Shown in pieces: positions 36,153 to 48,671 of a stretch of 64,000 nucleotides of DNA. The DNA is taken from contig WBMZ01008626.1 of NCBI GenBank assembly GCA_013400975.1, positions 496,001 to 560,000 on the forward strand, in the 5' to 3' direction. Position numbers and translations under genes: made by a program. Numbering within the stretch: position 1 is the first letter of the stretch; each line of letters opens with the position of its first letter. The notes under the pieces are model-generated. The model made no database searches. It was not told where the DNA came from and was given only the letters and a program-made list of their open reading frames with translations. The stretch comes from Atrichornis clamosus. Lineage: Eukaryota > Chordata > Aves > Passeriformes > Menuridae.

Positions 36153-39100
36153 GTAAGTTATGATAAGAAAAAAAAAACCAGATACCTAATGTGCCAGATA
36201 TTTCTTTGGACTATGAATAGAAGATATTACTAGTATTCCTTTTCTAGTATTTACTATTACTAGTATTTCCTTTCTTCTGTCCATATTATCAAATTCATTC
36301 TTCACACGGTGTTGATATTTCTTTTCCCATGCTGCTTTCTTCTTTTTACTTTCCTTATTTTATCATTAGGTATTACTCTGTGTCATCATCTTTTGAAAAG
36401 AACAAGAAGCTAATAATATTTCATGATTATAAGGTCTTTGAATGGGCTTGTAATGAGGTAAAATGAGTTCACCCATTCTAGTTGTTTTGTATACAATATT
36501 CTCCTAATAGAAATACCTTGACAGAATCCCCCTAAATTAAAACATTCAGGAAACTAAGAGCCTGTAGTAGCTGGCTTTATAGGTTTACACAATACCCTAC
36601 CTTAAGTGGTGGTTGGGCTGAATTCAAGGGTGATCTATCATTTCTTTTGGCAAAAGGTATTTTATACTGTCTTAGCCTTTTTTATTTTAGTGACTTAAAC
36701 ACCTTCAGAGTTACTTAATTACCCTGAATAATTTTGAGTCACAATCATTGATTAATGTGTGAGTTACGTTCTTGTCCCCTTACATGAATCCTTCACCCTT
36801 CTATTTTACTATAAAAACCTTTGACAGTGTTAGGGTGTGATTCACAGGATGTTCTGTTGTTACACTAATGAATTCCTTGTTAATAGTGCAAATATCAAAG
36901 AATTGTTTCCCTGTTGTAGGAGTCAATTACAATTTCTTTTCCTTGCAAGCAACTGTGGGGTTTGCAGCTCTTTTCATAGCATGTTTTTTTTAAAGTGAAG
37001 AAATGCAAAAAAGTACTGACAGAAAGTTACTTTCCCATTGAAAGTTACCACAGCTTGCCTGTGGGCAGAAAGATTTTCATTTAATAAAAAAAGTCCAGAA
37101 GAAAAAGAGATGTTATAAATAAACAAACTGAAACTACTATTTCATTGTAATATCCATGGCCCTTAACCATAGGTGATCTAAAATCAAGCCAGAAACACAA
37201 GGCTGCCAAATTTATACCAGCACTGTTAGTAAAAGCAAAAAGATTAGCACATTGAGAAAGGAATACTACATCTTTGGTGTCAACCTTTCTCTAGACTTTT
37301 CTATACCTGTAGCAGCTGCTCTAGAGAGGTGTGATGGACAGAGGAATGGGAGAGTGCCTGGCATACGTGGTGCATTTGTTTGAAGCTGTAGGGCAGCACC
37401 TCAGCTGGGTTCAAATGAGTGCATTGATGGTACTTCTTGGAATTACTTATTCTTGGTGGTGTACTTTGATTACCTCTTTGAAAAAAATGGTGTTCAGATG
37501 TTTTGAGGCAGGAACTGACAGTCATTCTGCAATAGTGTGGGAGTTTATAGTTTACTCAGCAAAAGCTTGCATGCTGGTGTATTTTAGAAATGTTGGTCAC
37601 CTCAGTACTTGAGAACCCTTTCTTTTTGGATTCTCTTAATTCTACAGAACAGAAATTAATTGCATAGTTTCAGAGTTTGAATTTCACTTACTATTTGTCG
37701 TATTCCTAGAACCACCATTTGAACAAGGTCTCCACTGTGTAGCTGAGAACAGTTATGAACTCACAAGAGTCTGTCCCTGACCCAGCAAATTCACCTTGTT
37801 TACTGAGCACTGATAAATTCAAAGGATAGGGTCTTCCTCTTGACAAACTGACCCAACTGGTCCAAAGACTTCTGATGCAAAGGGAAGACCCTCACTGACC
37901 TCAGAAGACTAGGGGTCAAGCTGTAGTTACAGATATGCCGGAATAAAAAAGGGCAATGAAAAACAGGAATGTCATTAGTACTGCAACCTTAACATAGCAT
38001 ATTAAACTTTTATAGAAGCATGGTGTAAAATCATTGTAAACCACATTTTTACGCATATGTGTTCAGGATCAAATTTCAGTTATAGTTGCTGAAGAGCTGT
38101 AATCACTGGAAAAGACACACAGCATAATCTTAGACTGCAAGAAATCAAAAAGCTGCTTGCAACAGCATGCATCAGAGAAGAGCTTGTTAGTTTTACGAGG
38201 AAGAGAAGAGATGCACTCTTGGTAACAGCTCAGACACAGCCTGGTCTTACCATGACAAGACAACATCTGTATCCTCATGTCTACCTGACTCCTATATTAC
38301 TTGTGCTGGACATATGTTTGGTGGTGTTAAACTCACATTCCCAAAAGCCTGCTCTATGCATTGAGGAACTAATGTTCCTAACATCTTTTCCACTGTCTTT
38401 TGGGCCTGTAGGAAGTGAATAATATTCTTTCCATGATATGCCCCATGCCCACATCCCTGTGTTATCAGTTGGCAGTGGATGTGGATCAGTTAGCACAATG
38501 TACTTCACCTGCCACAGGAGAACGTGAATCCCGTTGACCCACTTATATCACATTATGCTGGAAAAGTCATACAGTGTATCTATATATACCACATGTGTTT
38601 GCTGTAACAATAGGAACCAGAACAGATCTAGCTCTTGCTATCAGGATAATGCTGATAGCTTGTGAAAGGTGTTGTGGGAAAACTCTTTGAATAATTTTTG
38701 CGGTGAGTGACAACCACTAGGTTTGAAAAATTATTGGGTCGTGCAGAGCAGCATTTCTCAGCATTGCAGTGGCCAGTAATACCATTGCAACATTTAATTA
38801 CCAACATTTACATAAGGGATGAACCAAACAAAAAGGAGGCAATAGTAAAGAAATATTCATAACAATTTGGTTTTAAATGAAAAGTGTGGTAGTGGTACAA
38901 CAAAAGGAGATCCTTTTTTTTTCAAAAGAAAAATGTTTGTGAGCCTCTCCATTGACTTAAGGAGACTGAAAAACTGTAGGCTCAGAAATACTTGCAGCAA
39001 ATTAAAAAACATACCTGATATTTCTATATTTGTGAGGAACTAATGAATTGTTAAAATTAACTGATAGTCTTCCTTTTAAAAGTAGTGAACGATGTCCATA

Positions 39101-39863
39101 TTTAAATACTCTTTTCACTGAAAAACACAAAGACAGCATCATCTTCCTGTGCATCCTTGGTTGCTGCAAGAAGTTTCAAGTGTCATCAGCACTTGATTAA
39201 ATTAAAGTTTCTCCAACTTTTTCAGCTTCATTTAAAGCCATCCTACAGGTTCTTTAAATGCCGACAAGTTTGTAGTTTCTTCTACAGGGAATAAATTTTG
39301 TGCTGTTTTTTTCTGAAAAGTTCTTTCTCTCCTGTGCTTCCTATAAACAGCTGCAGTAAAAGTACTTTATGTATACAAAGTCATGTATACAATTTTAAAA
39401 ACTCAACCTACCAGGGGAAAATAGACAGCGTAACAGCCATCTCTTTGTGTCCACTATGTGCAAAAAGTGTGATGAATAAGCAGACATTTTCATCTGTGTC
39501 AGAGGTGACTTCTTCTGTGATGCACATCACTGTTGCTGTACATTTTGTTGGTTAGGCCACTCTTAGGGGTTTTTACTGTAAAATTTCTCCTCCAAATGTC
39601 TGTGAAGCGCAAATAGTAATTAAATCAGTACCTTTCAGAGAAACTCTGAAACCACATCAAAATTAGTCTTGATGGCCCATACCTGACAACTCAGATTAAA
39701 CTATGCTTTTCTGAGAACCACATTGCAAAACAACCCAAAAACAAGGCTTTTCTTTCCTCCTTGTTCTCATGGGTAAAAGTTACATAGAAAATATTAGTTA
39801 AAGTGTGATGAGCTGGCTACCTTGTGATTTGTTCCCAGTAACCAGAGGAAAACTTTATCTTAC
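36153..39863. other. Unique AT-rich DNA, no gene seen
   Basis: No gene or recognised repeat. A small local duplication (TTACTAGTATT..CCTTT units) lies at 36226-36276. Open frames to 93 codons are unremarkable. Confidence 0.45.
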
Positions 39864-39928
39864 CTTGTGGATGTATGGGGAGGGTTGTTAGAAAACACAT
39901 ATTGCTTGTGGTAAAGACTGCATCCTCA
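39864..39928 (-). other. Candidate internal exon, 65 nt (weak)
   Basis: On the minus strand an acceptor with a fair pyrimidine tract (CTACTTTCATTAACCTTTTTTGGAG) precedes 39928 and a strong donor (CCACAAG|GTAAGATAAAG) follows 39864. One frame is open (EDAVFTTSNMCFLTTLPIHP). Not recognised; may be chance. Confidence 0.15.
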
Positions 39929-42900
39929 CTCCAAAAAAGGTTAATGAAAGTAGAGTTCAGGCTCTAGCCTGCCTTCCCTGGTTAATTCAGCTGGTCATTT
40001 TATGAAAAGTAACCCTTGTTTTAGAGTAAAAGGGTTCATGTGCAAAAAAAAAAAATTAGGGAGGGATTCAAGTTGTCATTAAATGATACAGAGGAGTTGG
40101 CAGGGAAGAAACTTTCTGTTTCCTCCTTCCCACTCCCCACTTCACAGCTTGCCTCCCCCTGGTCATGCTGACACAAGTAGATGTTGGGCTGTGAAACAAA
40201 CCAGATCCCTGAAATGATCCAAGTAAAAATAATCCTTCTGAAGTCTGCAATTGAAGTATCTCTCACAGAGCTCTTGGAGACTAATTTTAATGCTTATTTT
40301 GTTTAAAATAAATAAGACAAAAATGATTAATTGTCTTATCAGAAAAACACTATTGTTAAGCATTATAAGCAGCGCATCATACTTTTTTCAATTTATAGAT
40401 TTTTCTTTTTACAGCCAGAAGGGACTAAGAATTATGAAGATGATTTCAAGTTCGTGGAGAATAAATGAATTGAATTTTGAGTGAAAAGTAAAAATTGACA
40501 CCCTAAAGTTAAAACTAGATTGGCAGGATATCTAAAAATGCAAAACTGAGTATTTTAAAAAGAGACAGAGAGTGAGATCTAACCTTAATAACAAGAAAAC
40601 ATGCAAGACCAAGTGTAAGTTTTTGAAAGACAAATTTATTCCATTTACATATTACTGCTCTTTGCTAAAGCTGTCTCTGCCTAGTTAAAATAGATCGATG
40701 AAAAAATGCTAAGTAATAGAAATGGAAAAGTGTGCATTTCATACAAGTGAAGCAGGGAACAGGAGAATAAGCAGATTGCCTAATAATCAATGTGTCTCTA
40801 AATGCTAGGCAGGGATAACTTTTAAAACCAGTGCTCAATGTCATGCAAAAGAGAAGAGATGGTAGGTCATGGCACAGGTCCTTCAAAAACATGGCAGTGG
40901 CATTTTGGTTCCTAAATTATTTGTATAACATGCTCTGTATTGTAATTCTGTTACTTTCACAAAATATATATTATGCTATTTATGCTAGAACACTTAAAGA
41001 ATTGTCTGTGGCAATCAGATGCTAGGAGAAAAAAAATCATGAAGAGTGCCCTGACCGAAAGTGTAGTCTCAAAAGGGGGTTTTGGCCCTTAACCTGAATA
41101 TTGTAACTTTCTGTTTTCAGTCTGCTTAGTTTCCTGGACTAGAGAGCAGTTACAAAACACTTATTCAAGGAAATTTCATGTTGATTCCTGCAGCTTAGGA
41201 AGCTGCAGCATCATTTTCTCATCTGCTTCTCCATTTCACTCACTTACTTGAACAACTTTCTCTCCTCTGCTTGAGTTGAAGCAACATTTCATCAGCATCA
41301 TTCCAACCATCTCTTTCTTTCAGCTTCATCACTACCAGATGGCGTGGAGTAGTATTAACCTGTTTACATTTTAAAGTCACTCCTCCCACACGGCAGGTAG
41401 CTGGGACTTGTATGGCTACAAAAAAATAGTGCTGGGAAAACCTCCATTTTTATTATTATTATTTTTATTTTTTCTAGAGAAATGTTAGGACAAGAGAAAA
41501 AGATGCTCTGTATCTCTCAAGACAGAGAGTAAACCTAGATTTACTGAACCCTCCTAGATTGCAAGAAATTTTTTAAGCTTGCCACAGCTTTGAGTAAAGG
41601 AGGAGCAGAGAAGGGCTTATCTACGATCCAATATAGTAACTAAGATGCTTCACTGTTTCAGATTATGACAGTTCAGCCTCTTCTGGAACAGAAATATAAC
41701 TTTTGAATGTTAGTGCCATTTCAAAATCATTTATTGCTGAGCTCTAATAATATTTTTTTTCTTTTGAGTGTCATTTTATTATTTGCATATTCATTAGGGT
41801 CTTATTCTCAGGCATAACTTCTAAAACCTAATCTAACAGGAACAAAACAATATTTAAATCAAAAAAATTTTGAACTCAGATTAGAGCACTCATATCTTCT
41901 GCAAACTCTTTGCCTTGGTGCCAGGTAGTACATTTCTCCTTCTGACATGAATACGCACATGGGTGTACTAAGCTATATGTGGCAGATACCTTTGCAGTAT
42001 TTCTTTCCCACATCCATATTTATCAAAAATCTTTTCAAAATGCTAATATAATCTTAAATGTTGGGAAGAAAACATCAATTAAAGCGTCGATTTAAAAGGG
42101 TCACTTTTAATTTCAGTTTACTTGTGTTTATTTTTTCTGAATGTTGAATTTTAACATCTGTTATTTCAATCTAGGTTCCAGGCCTTTTGTGACCATCGTT
42201 TGGAGAAAGACAAGAGGACAGTGAAAGACTGGATGAAAAAGATTTACACCACTTTTTCCCTCGCTAGTTACATCCATGTAATTATAGCAAAGCAGTGAGT
42301 GGGTACCACTTTGCCATGCACCTGAAGCATTTTTTCCTTGACAGTGCACTGATAGTTTAGTAACACAGCCCCTACTGTGACTGACAGTTGGTTTTGGACT
42401 AAATCATATAAAATTTAACAGGAGATGGTGGCTATTGGCTAGTTCAGCCAAAGTCTATTTGGCAGAGTAGATTAACCTCCATGAAGCTCTGCGTTATTGC
42501 ACAGCTCCATGCGATGCTGGTGTCTGCAGCACAGGTTTGCCCTTAGCTTGGCTACTAAGAATAGCTAAAGGCAGTGCTGTGGAAAAGCAGAGAATCACTG
42601 GAAAAGCTTTCTTTAGCTGCAACAAAGATTACATGTGTGCCAAATACATCAATATGGCAGATGACCTGACAGAACCGGTAGTTAAAACAATTTAGTCTTC
42701 TTAGGAATGCTGTTCCTGGGGTAAAAGCTCAAACCTCAGCTCATTCAAAAGAAAATTACTCTAGAGCATTGTTTCTATAGTTAACACCTTAGGAAGGAAA
42801 AATTAGTAAATGAATACTGTTACTTTGACATTTTTATCTGTTTCACTTAGTATTTTCCAAGAGTCAGTTCAATGTCATCTGAATCTATGAATTACAGAAA

Positions 42901-44615
42901 CAGAAAGCATTTATGTCTGTTGACTGGGAAAAAAAGCAAATAGCATATTTCTATTGAAGAAGCCAAATATGAAGGTGATCTGAGCAATTTTATTAGTGTA
43001 AGCTTTTGCCCAGAATCACAGATGAGGCTAGTCATCAATCACCAGGGAGAGATGAGAAAATAAACAGTAGAGTAAGAAGACATTGGCTGAAAACATGGTG
43101 TAAGTCCTGCCATCTGACCTCTGCCAGCAGAGTCCAATGTTGATGCGAGATCCTGTGTGAGTTTTCCAAGCCAAGTTTGGGCTCTTCTCAAGGGTGCCAG
43201 GACTGCAAGATTAAGGCTCTCAGCTGGTCTGCAGAGACCCCAATGAGGGAGGAGATTGTAATACCACCTATACAGGTGTGCTTTACTTCAGACACCTAAA
43301 CCAGTTGCAATTGAAGGTAATTAAAAGCAGGAGCCCAAGATTCAATTGCTTTCTTCAGAATTAAACATCAAGTTCTTGGAATAATTCAGGGTACCAAGAT
43401 ATCAGCCCAAGGTTGACAGGTGTAACACAGGCACTACAGGAGAGCTGTGCTCTTCTGCTGTAGCACCTGCAGGCCAGGCAGGTGACAAGAGGGTATCTCC
43501 TGTGTTCAGGAAAGTGATCCCAGGCAATTTCTCCATATAAACCACAGAAAGGCACCTGCATCATTTAGTTCAGGGTGGTGAAATTAGAGAACATGGTTAC
43601 AGACTTTAGAAAGTATTTACATGCCCATTTACCTTTGCAAATACACAGCCTCTCCTCAGTGTTAGTGATCACTCACTCCTGCCACCAAGACTGAGATGAG
43701 TTGGAGTCTGCTATTGTGGAATGCTGCAATCCTTTACCCTCTGCTGACTCCTGGAATAAAGGAATAATAAAGGAACTTTATTGAAGGGAGACAATGGCAG
43801 AACTCTGCCTGATGCTGAAGCCTGCAGCTGCAGGCTGTCTTAATCCAGGCTGCTGTATCTCACCTCTTTTGCTTGGCCTCTCTCTGACTGCCTAAGCAAT
43901 TCACACAGGGTGGAGGTGGTATTTGTGCAGAGAGGTGGGGAAAATCCCACCCTTGAAAAAATGCTATGATGGTGAAAAGGGGGCATGTTTTGTACAGAGC
44001 CTCTGGCAGGTTCAAATGTTCGATTAGAATGAAGCAAAATCAGGGCTTAAAGCATGGGTTTTTATCTTTCATGTGAGTGTCCTAATATCCTCTAGGTTAC
44101 TGGCTTCTCCAAAGTTGCCTTAGAACGCTTGTTTCATCCTGAAACTAAGAGCGAAATCTCTGAATTTTTGGCAGGATAGTAAAACCACCCAGCTACAGTC
44201 TCAAGGCATGCACCCTCTCTCCATGGGAGGTGAGCAATCACACTCCATGCTGTTCCCTCAGGTACTGGCCCAGCTCCACCGGCTGATAAAGAGGGATAAT
44301 AGGTCTACGGCCCCACCTCCTTCCTCTGTCTTTTTGACATTCTGCTCCCCAAATCTGAGTGATAACAAAGGCTACCGTAGTTCTTGGGCTGCCTAGGACA
44401 CCCACAAGGCAGCCTGTCAGGTCCTGCATGGATGCCAAGGCTCAGCTGGGAGCGGATCCTCCACAACACAAACAGCTTTGGAGACTCAAAAGCACTTGCT
44501 TCCTTTTCCAGCCACTGGCAGCATCACGCCGGGTTACCTGAATTCCTCCAGGGTCCAAAGTTTCCTTCCTACCCTGCCATTCCACTCCTGCATGACATAT
44601 CCCCTACTGGCCAAA
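39929..44615. other. Unique AT-rich DNA, no gene seen
   Basis: No gene or repeat family with confidence. The stretch 40280-40370 contains several TAAT/ATTA cores (ACTAATTTTAATGC, ATGATTAATTG). A minus-strand acceptor-donor pair around 43631-43676 encloses sequence with stops in all frames. Confidence 0.45.
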
Positions 44616-44621
44616 CCTCAC

Positions 44622-44875
44622 CTGTTAGAGGGGTAGGAAAGGGGGGAATTAAACAGTCATTGAAAAGGCTCACATGAAACAGAAAGATAATGACTGCTCC
44701 AGCCAGCGCTGGCAAGCACGGCACAAACTTCCCCGCACAGCCCTGCCAATGCAGCTCGCTCCTGACTGCGACACACCTGCTTGCTGAGAGCTGCGCTTCC
44801 CGTGCCAGGGCTGCCCACTGCACCGACCGCCTGCGACCGCGCCGCTCCGCGCTCCCCAGCAATGCGCGCGGCCGG
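44622..44875 (-). other. Possible first exon from CpG promoter
   Basis: If transcription starts about 30 bases beyond the TATA-like box on the minus strand (near 44875), the transcript runs through the GC-rich block to a good donor, CTAACAG|GTGAGG, just below 44622. An earlier weaker donor (CAAGCAG|GTGTGT) is at 44777. The same CTAACAG is preceded by TTCCTACCCC and could instead be an acceptor. Frames here (75-103 codons) begin without ATG or read through the donor and match nothing known, so a non-coding first exon is likeliest. Confidence 0.25.
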
Positions 44876-44915
44876 CGGAGCCAAACGAGCCCGTTCGCTC
44901 CACTTTTAAACGCAA
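44690..44915. promoter_or_regulatory. Small CpG island with TATA-like box
   Basis: GC- and CpG-rich block (CACTGCACCGACCGCCTGCG, CGCGCCGCTCCGCGCTCCCC, AATGCGCGCGGCCGGCGGAG) about 225 bases long in AT-rich surroundings. On the minus strand TTTAAAAG lies at 44910-44903, in a position suited to drive transcription to lower coordinates through the GC-rich part. No known promoter recognised. Confidence 0.45.
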
Positions 44916-45932
44916 AGAGCCAAATTCAGACCTACAGCTCTCAGTCCTGGTGTAGTAACACACCCTTCGCTCTCTTGCCACCTGTATATGTGCTCTATAG
45001 CAAACCAGGAAGTCACACTTTTCTGTCCGTAGAATCCTCTGCGTGATTTACAGAACATCACTAAGTTCATTTTAAGAGAATTCATTGCTGGAAAATGATT
45101 TTCAGTGAGTCTTTTATTAATCAACACGTGCAAAATCATATCTGCAGGGGAAAAAAAATTCTAAAAGAAACCCAAACAAAAATAATAGAACAATTATTGC
45201 TTGAAAATTCTGATTGCCTATAAATTATAACTCTATTCAGCTCCGTGACAATTTATGTTTTCATTTATGAAACCATTCTTGTTATTAACTTTCAATCTTG
45301 TTTACTGAGGGAAGTAGGAATACACCAAGCAGGCAAATCATTTTAAACCACGTCTTGAAAACCTAGGGTTATGGCACACGGGACACGTTTATTACCACTG
45401 TTTTAGAGCACATGATAAGTTTAAAATGGGGCCCTATTTCAAACAGCAGGGGTTGGTTAGGACAAGGCAACTTACCATGACCGCAGTTCCTAATGTAAAA
45501 GTGTCAATGTGCTCGGTATATTCATAATGTGTTTATTCTCATTACAGTTTTCAATTTGTCAGTGCTTTACTGGCATGCAACCACAGAGCACAGACAGCTA
45601 TTGCTGGTTAACCTTGTTATTGCAGACAAGTTACAAGTCCTGACAAGAGTCTGATAACTGTGCCTACTTATTTTAAGCCATACATGAGGAAAGGGTAGGA
45701 GGTTCAAAGTAAGTTATGCTTTCCTGTGTGAGTCCCCATATGATCACTCAAAGTTACTGTAAATATAAAAGCCGAAGGGCCTGATTGCCATTTTGTCATC
45801 ATGACTCTAGACAAGAAGGTAATCAAAAGACAGAATCAAACATGAGGCTGAAATTACAAAAGTGAAAAACCCTGAAGCCTCAATCCTCTAAAGCAAATGT
45901 ATGGATTTAGTCACCTGTACAGGTCCTTGCAG
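44916..45932. other. Unique AT-rich DNA, possible conserved block
   Basis: No gene. 45180-45640 combines varied AT-rich motifs without simple repeats (CCTATAAATTATAAC, TTTCATTTATGAAACC, TATTCATAATGTGTTTATTC, GGTTAACCTTG), a texture seen in conserved non-coding elements; inference only. Confidence 0.35.
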
Positions 45933-46004
45933 GATGGAGGACTCATTCACTTGCAAATAATCTTTCCTGGAATCTATATCCCTGAAGAAACAATGACCAC
46001 ACAG
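45933..46004 (+). other. Candidate internal exon, 72 nt (weak)
   Basis: An acceptor (CACCTGTACAGGTCCTTGCAG) ends at 45932 and a donor (CACACAG|GTAAAG) follows 46004. The 72 bases are fully open in one frame (DGGLIHLQIIFPGIYIPEET plus four residues). The open frame extends upstream to 45897. Not recognised. Confidence 0.18.
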
Positions 46005-46299
46005 GTAAAGAGTGGAAATTGCTATTTCTTACGGAAAAAAATATGCTTTTCTCCTCCTCCTCCTTTTCCTCTTGACACATTTACTGCCTATTCATCTGTC
46101 TCAGCACCTTGTTGTATCTTGATGTGGACTTTGTAAACTTGCAAAAAAGAATAATCTCTTTTCCTATTAATTTAACAAAAACAAAACAACCTGTAAAAAA
46201 CCCCATGATCTAGCCCTGATCATTGACTGAGGGCACATATCACTTCTGGAATGTAAATATGACGTTACTAGTTGACCAAATGTCCCACAGCAGTTAAAT

Positions 46300-46481
46300 A
46301 ATAAATATACAGTTGTGGATGAGAAAAAAAAAAGTTTAGGCAATTCCTGGATGCAATTTCACAAATCATAGTAAATCAGATAACACTCTNAATAAATATA
46401 CAGTTGTGGATGAGAAAAAAAAAAAGTTTAGGCAATTCCTGGATGCAATTTCACAAATCATAGTAAATCAGATAACACTCT
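46300..46481. other. Assembly gap (single N) with false duplication
   Basis: N at 46390. The 90 bases at 46300-46389 (AATAAATATACAGTTGTGGA...) are repeated at 46391-46481, differing only by one extra A in the A tract (10 versus 11). A tandem duplicate ending exactly at an N points to an unmerged contig overlap. Confidence 0.93.
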
Positions 46482-48650
46482 TACAGCTTGCCAAAAAGAG
46501 ACATGTAAATAAAATCTTTTTAATATTCATAGACACTGGCCATACACTATTCTTTAAAAGTGAGGGTCGTGAATGTGCAGCCCTACAATTAAAGGATTCA
46601 TTTTCTATTTACATTTTGTCATTTAAAGTAGAAAGCCACTAAGGACTGTTGGGAAAAAAAAGACTAAAAAATATGTAAAAAGGTTAAAAAAAAGAAAGGA
46701 AAAGTCATCAATCTCTAACAGGCATCTGTTGTCCTGCTGTGGAGAGAAGTGGTGCTGCCCTGTGTATAACTTTGCTTTCAGCAGAACTTCCTTATCATTA
46801 AGGTCCTTTAGAGTTCTTTAGTGTCCTACAACATGAGCAGGCAATATATGGGAGGTAGAGCAGAGAGAGCCAGGATTCTGGTCCCAAACAGATGCTGCTT
46901 GGAAATCCTGCTTCTTCAGTTTAGAAACATGCTGCCTCTGAAGAGGCAATATCTTACACGCGTAGTGTTCCTTCAGTGGAGGCCCATTTTACCAGAAAAT
47001 TAAAAAAAAAAATAAAATAGCTAAACTCAGAGACCTGTGAAGCTGCTGTAAAACTAAAATTAAGAAAACCCTTTTCTCATTCAACTTTTAATGTTCCTTC
47101 AAATTAGATGGAGAGATAGTTACTTGCTTCACCCTCACCCTTCTCCACCCTATCATTTAACCACAGAAAAGACTGATTTATAACAACAGTAACTTCTGTA
47201 CTATCAGACATCTACAAGTTTTTCAGACTGCAATTTTACCTCACATGAGTAGATACTGCAGACTTAACACGCTTCAAAAAGTTAGAACCATTTAATGAAC
47301 TACTACTAATGTGACTACACTTCTGAGAACATGCAGTTCTTTCAAATGTGTTTCCAAGTGAAATAATGCTTCTGAGATTTATTATAACACATATATTTTT
47401 TTGTGAAAATTCAGGACTCAACTAGTAGGAAAGCTGAGAGTGCTGTGTACAGACATCTCCTTGTTAGCTCTGGACTGGACCATTTTCAAGATAGTTTACT
47501 TAAAGTAGAATTATGCTTAAATTATTTTTAAGTATTCTAAAACTGGTTATTTTCTTCTTTGAAATCTGTTTTGATCCAAGTTTGGTTTAAAAAAACTAAA
47601 GTAAATTAAATACAAAACTGTCCATTTCTGCATTTGTTGTTTGGCAGTCCTACAAATGTTCTGCCTTAGGATACTCCAGATCAGAGTAGAAATTTCCCAC
47701 ATCTTTTCACAAAACTTCAAGATGAAACACCTATTCTTCTGAGGAAATGTTTGTTTAGAAAAACCTCCCAAGCTCTCCAGTGCCAGTTTTGCCACCTTGA
47801 TAAATATTTATAAATGAGTCACAAGCGTCTGAACAAAAACTTTGGATTGTAAGCCTGACTGAAGCACTGATATTAGTACCTATATTCATGTTTCACTTGC
47901 TGACTTTGTATCTGCTACTTTTATGGGAAAATCAAATGCTTTTCATTATTACATTCAATTTCTGTCCTGTGTTTCCAGCCACATCTAAATTCTACTCAGG
48001 TTGGTATGTTTCTTTATGAATCATACAGTGTTATCAGCACCATGGGTCTTGGGTACAGTTCACACACTTGATAAAGCTAAACCATAAGGGACTTTTTGCT
48101 GGGTCTGTGAGAATGAAATGGCACATTTAAATCGATTCTGTTTATTACCAGTGCGCAAAAGAAGCCTATTTTTATAGTCCGATACACCTCTGTATCAGGA
48201 GGTGAAACATCAAGAGTAACAGGGAATAAAGAGGCTCACAGATATTCCACCAAAACAATTATACTTTTTTGTACATGGGGCGCCATGCCAGGGTTAATCC
48301 CATTTTTAGCTCTGTGGCTGACAGTCCATAGGGACTGTGGTGTCTCCACAGAGCTATGCTACATAGGCAGCCCACGTAATACTCATTGGGCCAGTAGATT
48401 TACATGGTAACACACTGTTTTGGAAAAACATCAGAGTTAAATTAAGGTTTGGTTTGGGGTTTTTTTAAAATTAAGTGCCAAGGAAAACTTAAGACCTGAT
48501 ATGAACCGTGTGAGGTCCATCACCAAGGGATTCCTGGCCACCTATTTCACTCCAGTCATTCACCATTTTGAAAAGGCAGGCTGAGTTTTCTTAGCCAGTT
48601 TCACCTGAGGATCAAAACAGAATTCAGACCAACAAGGTTCTCTGACATTT
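46482..48650. other. Unique AT-rich DNA, no gene seen
   Basis: No gene or recognised repeat. Short frames only. Confidence 0.45.
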
Positions 48651-48671
48651 AAAAAAAAAAAAAAAAAAAAA
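48651..48671 (+). repeat. Poly(A) tract, 21 A
   Basis: Uninterrupted run of 21 A after CTCTGACATTT. Could be the tail of an old retrocopy, but no parent transcript or target-site duplication is recognised upstream. Confidence 0.8.

Noticed and set aside
43985..44030. GGTTCAAATGTTCG as a tRNA B box
   Set aside because: No A box or cloverleaf.
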